Below are positions 6,252 to 12,453 of a stretch of DNA of 12,453 bases, piece by piece; position 1 is the stretch's first letter; every line of letters begins with the position of its first letter. Location of the stretch: positions 4,212 through 16,664 of the forward strand of contig JAGOIM010000010.1 of the NCBI GenBank assembly GCA_017995665.1, written 5' to 3'. The position numbers and the translations under genes were made by a program. The notes beneath the pieces were generated by a model that was given only the letters and a program-made list of their open reading frames with translations, searched no databases and was not told the DNA's origin. This stretch comes from Anaerolineaceae bacterium. GTDB lineage: Bacteria > Chloroflexota > Anaerolineae > Anaerolineales > Anaerolineaceae.

Positions 6252-7934
6252 ATGCAGACTAAGAAAATCTTATTTCCCACAATCATAATCATCAGCCTGG
6301 CATTAACTGCCTGTAATGTAGCCCCAACCCTTGCTCCTCCGCCGAAAACGCCTGAAGCTCAGGCAACCGCAAGCCCCACAGCCACCGAGACCGCCCAGCC
6401 AACCGAAAGCCCCGAAGCACCGCTCTATGTCTACCGGGCAAACCCGGATTTACCCGCTGAGCTGCAAGAGCAAATCAGCCAGGCAAATCTGCCAACAAGC
6501 GAAGGTCAAGCCAACGAAATCGCTTTCAGCTTCGAATTCAGTCCTGAAACCCCAATTGGGAATTGGGTATATGCATTGGTTGCCCCCTTCCCTACCATCA
6601 CTGATGAAGTCGGCCAATCCTGGCTGGAAGACCTTTGGCGAGGCGAACCGCAAGACCAAATTCAAAGCCTGCTCATCAGCCCCGAAAGCCTGCCGGCCCT
6701 CACATCCCTGCTCGGCGAACCGAGCGAAAACCTTCAAATCATCGAAAGCGACCAACTGCTCGAAACTGCCTGGACAAGCCAAAACACCTGGGCAATTATC
6801 CCCTTTGAAGAAATTCAACCGCGTTGGAAAGTGATCAGTATCGACGGACAATCCCCCATCCGCAAAGATTTCGACAAAGAAAAATACCTTCTCAATGCGA
6901 TACTCTCTGTCACAAGCGAAACAGAACCAAACCTGCCGGAAAGCCTGGAAAACCTGCATTTCAGCAATCTCGACAGCTCCAAAATCACAACCGTCATGCT
7001 GACCGGTGTAACCGCCCTTGTACGTGGCACCGCCGTCGGCATGGACCAGCGTGGCGTCCTGACCCCTGCCGAATATCTCGCCCCCATTATGCAAGACGCC
7101 GATATCCTCCACATCAGCAACGAGGTGCCCTTTGCCGAAGAATGCCCCCCGCATTGGAATGGAGATTATCTTTATTTCTGCTCAGACAAGAGTTATATGG
7201 AACTTCTCACTTACATCGGTACAGATGTGGTGGAATTATCGGGCGACCATTTTCAGGATTATGGCGAAGAAGCCATGCTCTACACTCTCGACCTTTACGA
7301 GCAGAATAAGATCCCCTACTATGGCGGAGGCAAGGACATTTTTGATGCCCGCAAACCGGTAAAACTGGAAGTCAACGGCAACAAATTTGCCTTCATCGGC
7401 TGTAACGCCAAAGACCCCAGCTTCGCTCATGCTTCCGAAAATTCAACCGGCGCTTATCATTGCGATATGGATTATATGGCGCAAACCACGCGCGAACTGG
7501 TCAGCGAGGGCTATTTGGTCATCGCTACCTTCCAACACGAAGAGGTCTACACCTGGGCACCGGTCTATGCCATCGAGCGCGATTTCCAAATCATGGCTGA
7601 TGCCGGGGCAATTATCGCCAGCGGCAGCCAGTCGCACGTCCCCCATTTTGCAGAATTTTGGAAAGACAGCTTCTTTCATTACGGTTTGGGCAACACTTTT
7701 TTTGACCAATTCGGAATTGCCCACAACACTGATATCGGCTTCCTCGACCGGCATGTCTTTTACGAAGGACGCTATTTAGGCGTCGAGCTCTTTCCCATCA
7801 AATTCCTCGATAAAGTTCAGGCACGTTTAATGACATCAGAAGAACGCGCCAAAACCTTCCAAGCGATGTTCGACACCAGCCGGATGTGGTGGAAAGACGA
7901 AAACAACGAAAAAGTCACGCCCTTTTCGCAATAA
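6252..7934 (+). CDS. CapA-family (PGA_cap) lipoprotein with degenerate metal-site motifs
   Basis: A 560-residue probable lipoprotein. Residues 1-21 form a signal peptide ending in the lipobox LTAC, with C21 the lipidated cysteine. A Pro/Thr/Ser-rich linker spans about 24-57. Residues 58-210 form a separate N-terminal domain of unassigned function. From about 245 the protein follows the CapA/YwtB (poly-gamma-glutamate capsule, metallophosphatase-like) pattern: LTGVTALVRG where CapA has GDxMLGR, SNE (289-291) for NLE, GDHFQDYGEEA (331-341) for the NNHxxDYG block, FQHEEVYTWAP (427-437) for the HWGxEYxxxP block, SGSQSHV (457-463) for GHHPHV, and HYGLGNTFFD (476-485) for YSLGNFLFD. The fold is recognisable, but several metal ligands are substituted, so activity is doubtful. 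No capsule genes are nearby. It appears to be a single-gene unit, and its start lacks a strong ribosome site. Confidence 0.82.
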   Translation: MQTKKILFPTIIIISLALTACNVAPTLAPPPKTPEAQATASPTATETAQPTESPEAPLYVYRANPDLPAELQEQISQANLPTSEGQANEIAFSFEFSPETPIGNWVYALVAPFPTITDEVGQSWLEDLWRGEPQDQIQSLLISPESLPALTSLLGEPSENLQIIESDQLLETAWTSQNTWAIIPFEEIQPRWKVISIDGQSPIRKDFDKEKYLLNAILSVTSETEPNLPESLENLHFSNLDSSKITTVMLTGVTALVRGTAVGMDQRGVLTPAEYLAPIMQDADILHISNEVPFAEECPPHWNGDYLYFCSDKSYMELLTYIGTDVVELSGDHFQDYGEEAMLYTLDLYEQNKIPYYGGGKDIFDARKPVKLEVNGNKFAFIGCNAKDPSFAHASENSTGAYHCDMDYMAQTTRELVSEGYLVIATFQHEEVYTWAPVYAIERDFQIMADAGAIIASGSQSHVPHFAEFWKDSFFHYGLGNTFFDQFGIAHNTDIGFLDRHVFYEGRYLGVELFPIKFLDKVQARLMTSEERAKTFQAMFDTSRMWWKDENNEKVTPFSQ

Positions 7935-7978
7935 GCCAAAATCAGCCTTCGATTTCCGCTAAAAACAAGGGGGCTAAC

Positions 7979-7987
7979 TGATATAAT
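7979..7987 (+). promoter_or_regulatory. Extended -10 promoter for the MBL-small protein-mutY unit
   Basis: TGATATAAT at 7979-7987 is a perfect TATAAT with the TGn extension. No good -35 hexamer is seen at the expected distance, as is common for extended -10 promoters. Transcription would start near 7994, leaving a leader of about 42 bases that contains GGAGG (8023-8027), 8 bases before the ATG. Confidence 0.6.
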
Positions 7988-8035
7988 TATTGAACGAGGC
8001 AGCCTGTCAAAGTCTGTCCCCTGGAGGTTTTATTT

Positions 8036-8692
8036 ATGGAAATTACTTGGTATGGAAATTCTTGCTTTCGGATTACCGAACGCAATTTTGCGACTGTCGT
8101 TACTGACCCATTCGACGCTGGCTTTGCCGGCTATAACCCGCTTAAACTCAAAGCCGAAATTGTAACCGTCAGCTCCAACGATTTGGCACACAATAACGTC
8201 GGCTCAGTAAAACCGCAACCCTTCCTGATCGAAGGCCCCGGCGAATATGACCGCGGCAGCGTTTTTATCACCGGAATCCAAACCACGCCCTTCAAGCCCG
8301 AAAAAAACGAGCTTCGCAACACGATTTACGTTTTCGATTATGGACAAATCACTGTTTTGCACCTCGGACAAATTAACATCGTCCCGAGCCAGACCATGAT
8401 TGAAGAACTGGGCAACATCAACATCGCCCTCGTTCCCGTTGGTGGCGGTGGTGGCCTGAACGCTTCGAAAGCAGCCGAGGTAATCAGCATGCTCGAACCG
8501 AACATCGTTATTCCCATGCACTATGAAACGCCCCATTCCAAACTCGAACTCGACCCCCTGAGCAAATTCCTCAAAGAAATGGGGTTAACCGAATTGGAAA
8601 CCATGGAAAGCTTCAAAATCCCACCGTCCGGAGGTTTTAGCGAAGAAGGCACCCAGGTGATTGCCCTGGACCCTAAACTTTCAGCTCTCTAA
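8036..8692 (+). CDS. MBL-fold (UlaG/Lactamase_B_3-like) protein lacking most metal ligands
   Basis: A 218-residue cytoplasmic protein of the metallo-beta-lactamase superfamily, in the branch of short UlaG-like hydrolases. Recognisable blocks are the start MEITWYGNSCFRI (family: WxGHSxFxI), VVTDPF at 21-26, IEGPGEYDRGSVFITG at 65-80, HLGQIN at 109-114 (family: HLGD) and VIPMHY at 158-163. The zinc motif HxHxDH expected near 46-52 reads SSNDLAH, keeping only the last His. The Gly-His of the first block is Gly-Asn, and the HLGD Asp is Gln112. H109 and H162 remain. It may be a non-catalytic or metal-free member; its substrate is unknown. It has an excellent ribosome site and its own extended -10 promoter, and is followed 4 bases later by the next gene. 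Confidence 0.82.
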   Translation: MEITWYGNSCFRITERNFATVVTDPFDAGFAGYNPLKLKAEIVTVSSNDLAHNNVGSVKPQPFLIEGPGEYDRGSVFITGIQTTPFKPEKNELRNTIYVFDYGQITVLHLGQINIVPSQTMIEELGNINIALVPVGGGGGLNASKAAEVISMLEPNIVIPMHYETPHSKLELDPLSKFLKEMGLTELETMESFKIPPSGGFSEEGTQVIALDPKLSAL

Positions 8693-8696
8693 GATC

Positions 8697-8996
8697 ATGG
8701 TAAAGCTCATTATGACCTGGAACATAAAACCGGGCAAGGAACAAGAATATTTCTCATACATTTTGCATGAGTATCTGCCCCAATTGAATCAACTGGGTTT
8801 CGATGTTAGCGAGGCTTGGCTTACCGCTCATGGCGACCACCCTCAAATTCTGCTTGCTGCGGTTATGGGCTCCTGGACCTTGGCAGAGCAAGCCATCCGC
8901 AACGAAAAATTCCATCGAATCAACGAGGAATTGCTCGATTACGTTGATGATTTGGACTATAAACTTGCCCCGAACAAAGGCGGCTTCCAGTTTTAG
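8697..8996 (+). CDS. Small dimeric alpha-beta barrel (ABM/NIPSNAP-like) protein, unknown function
   Basis: A 99-residue protein, MVKLIMTWNIKPGKEQEYF... at the start and GGFQF at the end. The beta-alpha-beta-beta-alpha-beta pattern, with an opening strand, 'PGKE' and a following amphipathic helix, is that of ferredoxin-like alpha-beta-barrel proteins such as antibiotic-biosynthesis monooxygenase relatives. No catalytic residues can be assigned. I chose the ATG at 8697, 4 bases after the MBL stop, because the strand begins there. An in-frame TTG at 8661 would add 12 residues encoded inside the upstream gene. There is no strong Shine-Dalgarno, so translation is probably coupled. The gene abuts mutY with no spacer. 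Homologues in Chloroflexota look similar from memory; the function is unknown. Confidence 0.72.
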   Translation: MVKLIMTWNIKPGKEQEYFSYILHEYLPQLNQLGFDVSEAWLTAHGDHPQILLAAVMGSWTLAEQAIRNEKFHRINEELLDYVDDLDYKLAPNKGGFQF

Positions 8997-10073
8997 ATGC
9001 CCATCCCTCAAAAACTTTTAGAATGGTATGACCAAAACGCCAGGGTGCTCCCCTGGCGTTCTTTTCCATCGCCCTATCGGGTTTGGGTTTCGGAAATCAT
9101 GCTCCAGCAAACGCGCGTTGACACCGTTCTGCCTTATTTTGAACGCTTTATCGCCCGCTTTCCGGACATTCAAAGCCTCGCCCAGGCAGAGCAAGACGAG
9201 GTCTTCAGGCTCTGGGAAGGCTTGGGCTACTATAGCCGTGCCCGCAACTTGCACAAAACTGCAAAAGTGCTCATGAATGAACACGATGCTGTTTTTCCTT
9301 CCACCTTAAAAGAGTTGGAGAGCCTGCCCGGGCTTGGCAAATACACCGCCGCAGCAATTGCTTCGATTGCTTTCAATCAGCCGGTTGCCGCTGTCGATGG
9401 CAACATCAAACGAATTTATGCCCGTTTGCTAAACTATCACGGAATCTACGGCTCACCAATCTTCGAAAAAACAATTGCTCAATTTGCGCAAGAAATTCTG
9501 CCCCCGGACCGACCGGGCGATTTCACCCAAGCTTTGATGGACCTCGGCTCCGCAATTTGCACTCCCCGGCAGCCAAACTGCCCTGAATGTCCGCTCAGGT
9601 CTGAATGTCTTTCCTTTCAAAACGGAACGCAAGACCAATTACCTGTAAAAGCGAAAAAAGCTCCCATCCCCCACTATGATGTCTGTGTTGCCATCATCGA
9701 AGAAAACGGGAAAATTCTGCTCAAAAAACGCCCCGAAAAGGGCTTGCTCGCCGGGCTTTGGGAATATCCGGGTGGCAAAGTTGAAAGCAGCGATGAAAGT
9801 CTTGAAGCTGCTCTTAAGCGGGAAATCAAAGAAAATACCGGCTTAGTCATCCGGCTTGAGGACAAAATGGGCACTTATAAACACGCCTATACCCACTTCA
9901 AAATCAGCGTGCATGCCTGGAATGTGAATATCATTAAATATGCCGAAATCCAACTGCCACCAGAATTCAGTTGGATTTCAATCAAAGACCTCGCCGCCTG
10001 TCCAATGGGCAAAGTTGCCAGAAGAATTAGCAATCAAATTAATTCAGAGCTCATTCAAGCAAAAAATCAATAA
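8997..10073 (+). CDS. mutY: A/G-specific adenine DNA glycosylase MutY
   Basis: A 358-residue base-excision repair enzyme that removes adenine mispaired with 8-oxoguanine. Visible features: the catalytic Glu33 in SEIMLQQTRV, GLGYYSRARNL at 75-85, a helix-hairpin-helix at about 108-120 (LPGLGKYTAAAI), catalytic Asp134 in VDGN, and the [4Fe-4S] loop C188-x6-C195-x2-C198-x5-C204. The C-terminal MutT-like domain (228-350) recognises 8-oxoG; it has YTHF at 298-301 at the place of the FSH loop. Its Nudix-like box at 259-283 is unusually well kept (E..., REIKENTGL) but has one extra residue and an Asn for a conserved Glu. The length is normal for MutY. The ATG follows the preceding TAG directly, so translation is coupled and the gene depends on the promoter near 7980. 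Confidence 0.95.
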   Translation: MPIPQKLLEWYDQNARVLPWRSFPSPYRVWVSEIMLQQTRVDTVLPYFERFIARFPDIQSLAQAEQDEVFRLWEGLGYYSRARNLHKTAKVLMNEHDAVFPSTLKELESLPGLGKYTAAAIASIAFNQPVAAVDGNIKRIYARLLNYHGIYGSPIFEKTIAQFAQEILPPDRPGDFTQALMDLGSAICTPRQPNCPECPLRSECLSFQNGTQDQLPVKAKKAPIPHYDVCVAIIEENGKILLKKRPEKGLLAGLWEYPGGKVESSDESLEAALKREIKENTGLVIRLEDKMGTYKHAYTHFKISVHAWNVNIIKYAEIQLPPEFSWISIKDLAACPMGKVARRISNQINSELIQAKNQ

Positions 10074-10248
10074 TGTTTTGATGCCGGATGCCATTGCGAC
10101 TTCGTTCAAATTTATCCAGGCTTAAGACCATTTTTGGATAATTGTCGTTAATTTTCTCTAAAGGAGAAAACTCCCGCTCAATCGTCCGTTCTTCCGCCAG
10201 CAGATATGCCACCTGTAGATACAGCCGCTCTCCAGCCTTTGTATACGG
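10051..10248 (-). pseudogene. C-terminal remnant of an AAA-type ATPase with DUF4143
   Basis: The minus strand is open from an upstream stop (TAA, 10251-10249) to a TGA at 10053-10051, 65 codons with no suitable start. It reads KAGERLYLQVAYLLAEERT, then IEREFSPLEKINDNYPKMVL, then SLDKFERSRNGIRHQNIIDF plus LLE. This is the conserved tail of ATP-binding proteins with a C-terminal DUF4143 domain: LYLQVAYLL, EREF..L..I.DNYPK, G..H.NIIDFL. The ATPase part and most of the protein are absent, and the match breaks off near 10240, where a direct repeat begins. It overlaps the last 23 bases of mutY in the opposite direction. The identification is from remembered family consensus; truncation is certain if that is right. 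Confidence 0.78.
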
Positions 10249-10309
10249 TTATATCGAAAACTATTGCCATTTTTAGGCTTAGTATGCGGTTATACCGAAA
10301 ACTATTAGC
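10241..10309. repeat. Pair of imperfect 28-bp direct repeats, 41-bp period
   Basis: The copy at 10241-10268 and the copy at 10282-10309 share GTAT-CGGTTATA-CGAAAACTATT and differ at 4 of 28 positions. The second copy contains a small inverted repeat, CGGT-TAT-ACCG. The repeats lie between the truncated DUF4143 tail and the upp stop. They could be insertion scars, remnants of a longer array, or operator-like sites. No terminator was recognised in this convergent gap. Confidence 0.65.
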
Positions 10310-10314
10310 TCGGA

Positions 10315-10938
10315 TTAAGTCCCATATTGCCGATCGCCGGCATCGCCCAAACCCGGCATAATATAACCGTGTTCATTCAAGCCTTCGTCAATCGCCGCAA
10401 TGTGAATCGGCACGTCAGGATGCGCCTCATGCAAGCGTTTAATCCCTTCAGGAGCGGCCAAAATGCCGAGATATTTGATTTTCTTGACGCCCCATTGTTT
10501 CAGGATGTCCACGGTCGCCACAGCCGAACCGCCGGTCGCCAGCATGGGGTCCAAAACAATACAAACCGAAACGGTCGGCTCCACCGGTAAGCGATTATAG
10601 TAGCTGACCGGTTTTAACGTTCTTTCGTCGCGATACAAACCGATATGCCAAACCTCTGATCCCGGCATCAGTTCCCAAATCCCCTCAACCATGCCCAAAC
10701 CGGCTCGCAAAACTGGCACCAAGCCAATTCTTTCAGCCAAAGAAGTGCCTTTGGCCATCTCCAAAGGTGTTTGCACCTCTGTTTCACTAACCGCTAAATC
10801 GAGGGTCGCTTCATAAGCTAAAAGCGCCGAAATTTCCCGAATCAATTCCCGGAATTTCTTCGGTTCGGTTTTCACGTTACGCAAAAGCGTAATTTTTGTG
10901 CCCACCAATGGATGGGGGGATGGAAATACATTATTCAT
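10315..10938 (-). CDS. upp: Uracil phosphoribosyltransferase
   Basis: A 207-residue cytoplasmic pyrimidine-salvage enzyme converting uracil and PRPP to UMP. Family hallmarks are all present: N-terminal HPLVGTKITLLRN, VPVLRAGLGMVEG at 73-85, the PRPP-binding loop VLDPMLATGGSA, and the uracil-binding C-terminus GYIMPGLGDAGDRQYGT. The length matches bacterial Upp, usually 207-210 residues. A GGAGG (minus strand, complement of 10949-10953) lies 10 bases before the ATG. The start overlaps the upstream membrane-protein gene by 8 bases, so it is the third gene of a minus-strand operon. It is convergent with mutY. Confidence 0.96.
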   Translation of the reverse strand: MNNVFPSPHPLVGTKITLLRNVKTEPKKFRELIREISALLAYEATLDLAVSETEVQTPLEMAKGTSLAERIGLVPVLRAGLGMVEGIWELMPGSEVWHIGLYRDERTLKPVSYYNRLPVEPTVSVCIVLDPMLATGGSAVATVDILKQWGVKKIKYLGILAAPEGIKRLHEAHPDVPIHIAAIDEGLNEHGYIMPGLGDAGDRQYGT

Positions 10939-11290
10939 TTCGTTTCTTCCTCCGCCAGGATTTTATTATTTCAATCAATGAATAAGCCCAAAGAATCAAA
11001 ATCAGACTTAATACCAAATTAAATGTTGAGGTTTTCACCCCCAACCAGGCAACTGCCGCTACAGCAGCTAAAATAAAAGCCACAAGGTGGCTAATTTTCC
11101 CCGCAAGGCTGATCGTTTTTATAAACTTAAGCGCTTTCGCATCCAAGAAGCCCAACAATATCAAACTTCCGTCCAAAACAAAAGCAAGAGCCAGGAACCA
11201 AAGCCAAAACTCATTGGCTCCCACAGTCATCACACCAATATAACCGACCAGAAAAAGTGCATAAGCTGAAATAAACAAAATCATTGCCAT
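10931..11290 (-). CDS. Small four-helix membrane protein, unknown function
   Basis: A 119-residue hydrophobic protein with four probable transmembrane helices, roughly residues 3-21, 27-48, 62-82 and 88-109, and a basic C-terminus (KSWRRKKRNE) that is probably cytoplasmic. No family was recognised. Its ATG directly follows the stop of the zinc-ribbon membrane protein gene, and its end overlaps upp by 8 bases, so all three appear translationally coupled. The tight link to its upstream neighbour suggests the two membrane proteins may act together, but nothing in the sequence indicates a substrate or partner. Confidence 0.78.
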   Translation of the reverse strand: MAMILFISAYALFLVGYIGVMTVGANEFWLWFLALAFVLDGSLILLGFLDAKALKFIKTISLAGKISHLVAFILAAVAAVAWLGVKTSTFNLVLSLILILWAYSLIEIIKSWRRKKRNE

Positions 11291-12394
11291 TTACTCAAAC
11301 TCTTCCATCGCCCTTTCTTTTCGATTCCATTTGTTCGTGCGAATCACCGGGATCAGCGCCAGACCCACCAGTAAGAGGAAAATCAGCACCGGAAAAGCCA
11401 GACCACTCAAGACCCAGACACCACTTAGGACAAGAACAAGCCCCGCCAGCAAGAAAAACAAGGGAATCGACATCAAGCCCAGTGTCCACTTCTTTGCCTT
11501 TTCCATCGACGCCAATCGCCGGCCATAAACTTTGCCGCTCTGCCCGTTGATAACAAGCGTTTGAAGCTTCCCCTGTTCGTCCTGATATCTCGTGCTCACC
11601 AGCGGCATCAGCATTTGCGTCCAATTCAAATTGAGATAATCACCATTGAATTGCACATTTTGATGATGTTGAGCGGCTGCAGCGCGAATAATATCTTTTT
11701 CTGCCAAGCGAGTTAATCTGCTCTTGGCGACATCCAGCAATTCCTGCGGCTCAATTTCGGGCAATTGCAGGCCGTTGCTTGCCAGCATATCGTTTTGATA
11801 TGCCACAGACTCGTTCATTTCGTAAGTCCCAATTTGCTCAAAGCGTTTTTGCTGATTACGCAAAGCCGCCACTGCGACGTTATCATAATGCCTGTCCAAA
11901 TAGCCCAAGCGTGGTTCAAAGTTGGTTTGCGTCCGCAAGCTTTCTTTACTCTGCCAGCCCTGCTGACCAAAACGCTCTTTGGCAGTTTTTACCTGATAAT
12001 CAAAACCGAGCGTCGCCGTCCACTCCCCCTTCAAATCGGCATCCACCAACCAAAGCGGCCAATAGACAACTCTGGCACGGCTCATCAGCTTTTCAACGCT
12101 TAAATCCGCTTCCGGATAAGGCGTTTTTGCCAAAAAATCGCTAAAAATTTTTTGCAAATCAGCACTTTTTAGCCGAAGTGGGATAATCGCTTCGGGTGCT
12201 TCTTTTCGAACATAACCGGTTTGACTGGTCAATTCTGCTCTGTGGCAAAGGGGACAAAGCGAATTTTCAGCTTGCGTCGGGAGCAAAAAAAGCCGCTTGC
12301 AGTGCGAACAGCTCGCAACAGCAGAACCTGTCATCCAGCTTACTTCTGCGGTCAATTTTTCTTCGGGAATCGCGTTTGGCGGCATTTCGCTCAT
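11291..12394 (-). CDS. Zinc-ribbon protein with C-terminal membrane helices, unknown function
   Basis: A 367-residue protein from the chosen start. An N-terminal zinc ribbon (CSHC and CPLC, C-x2-C-x14-C-x2-C, near residues 29-50) is followed by a long soluble region of about 250 residues with YWPLWLVDADLKGEW. A strongly hydrophobic stretch at about 305-355 can form two or three membrane helices, and the tail is charged (KWNRKERAMEEFE). The soluble part is probably cytoplasmic with the ribbon. I chose the ATG at 12394-12392 because GGGAG lies 5-6 bases before it. An in-frame ATG at 12406-12404 would add 4 residues (MGEP) but has no Shine-Dalgarno. The stop abuts the next ATG. It is the first gene of the operon ending in upp. 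Function is unknown. Confidence 0.76.
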   Translation of the reverse strand: MSEMPPNAIPEEKLTAEVSWMTGSAVASCSHCKRLFLLPTQAENSLCPLCHRAELTSQTGYVRKEAPEAIIPLRLKSADLQKIFSDFLAKTPYPEADLSVEKLMSRARVVYWPLWLVDADLKGEWTATLGFDYQVKTAKERFGQQGWQSKESLRTQTNFEPRLGYLDRHYDNVAVAALRNQQKRFEQIGTYEMNESVAYQNDMLASNGLQLPEIEPQELLDVAKSRLTRLAEKDIIRAAAAQHHQNVQFNGDYLNLNWTQMLMPLVSTRYQDEQGKLQTLVINGQSGKVYGRRLASMEKAKKWTLGLMSIPLFFLLAGLVLVLSGVWVLSGLAFPVLIFLLLVGLALIPVIRTNKWNRKERAMEEFE

Positions 12395-12406
12395 AGGTTC
12401 TCCCAT

Positions 12407-12453
12407 TTTGAGGCTTTATTGTAGGTTGAAACCGCATTAACAATCCCAATAAT
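12407..12453 (-). promoter_or_regulatory. Possible promoter of the zinc ribbon-upp operon
   Basis: On the minus strand, TACAAT (complement of 12418-12423) is a fair -10 box just upstream of the operon. The best -35 candidates, TTGTTA or GATTGT, give spacings of 14 or 16 bases and match poorly. This is weak support based on position and one hexamer; the window ends here. Confidence 0.3.

Noticed and set aside
6450..7154. 234-codon minus-strand open frame opposite the CapA-like gene
   Set aside because: It is a shadow of the lipoprotein gene: its composition is not protein-like for a known family, it has no start signals, and the plus frame has clear domain motifs.
8661..8696. TTG start for the small barrel protein
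   Set aside because: It lies within the MBL gene; the fold begins with MVKLIMTW at the ATG at 8697.
10163..10174. GGAGAAAACTCC as a terminator between mutY and upp
   Set aside because: The stem is only 4 bp with no T-tract, and the bases are explained as part of the DUF4143 remnant.

Overview
The window looks like chromosomal DNA from an anaerobic, fermentative bacterium, most likely a member of the Chloroflexota (class Anaerolineae). The assignment is an inference. It rests on the trimeric [FeFe] hydrogenase operon, the style of the CapA-like lipoprotein, the MBL-fold protein and the small ferredoxin-fold protein, and the intergenic repeats. No rRNA or other taxonomic marker is present.

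Left region (1-5875, + strand): one long, tightly packed transcription unit. It opens inside the last codons of an ABC-transporter substrate-binding protein, followed by its permease and its ATPase. Ten bases after the ATPase comes a complete hydC-hydB-hydA set for a trimeric, NAD-linked, probably electron-bifurcating [FeFe] hydrogenase (group A3 type). HydC and HydB carry the NuoE/NuoF-like flavin and NAD module, and HydA carries the H-cluster. A 13-bp perfect hairpin with a T-tract (5837-5875) closes the unit. The promoter lies upstream of the window, and no hydEFG maturation genes are present.

Intergenic region (5876-6251): this is packed with repeats. A 212-bp element has imperfect 20-bp terminal inverted repeats, an internal inverted repeat, and a GTAG tetranucleotide in front of a hairpin at each end. 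It looks like a REPIN/BIME-type non-autonomous mobile unit. It is followed by a degenerate heptanucleotide repeat with a G about every 7 bases on a C/T background.

Middle region (6252-10073, + strand): a CapA-like lipoprotein, then a group of three adjacent genes behind an extended -10 promoter. These are an MBL-fold protein lacking most of its metal ligands, a small alpha-beta-barrel protein, and mutY, whose ATG directly follows the preceding stop codon.

Right region (10051-12453, - strand): the degraded C-terminus of a DUF4143-type ATPase overlaps the mutY 3' end and abuts a pair of direct repeats. Beyond it is a three-gene minus-strand operon: a zinc-ribbon membrane protein of unknown function, a four-helix membrane protein, and upp (uracil phosphoribosyltransferase), convergent with mutY.

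The hydrogenase is a known system. The less ordinary items are its apparent co-transcription with an importer, the structured repeat element, the gene remnant, and three proteins with altered catalytic or nucleotide-binding motifs.
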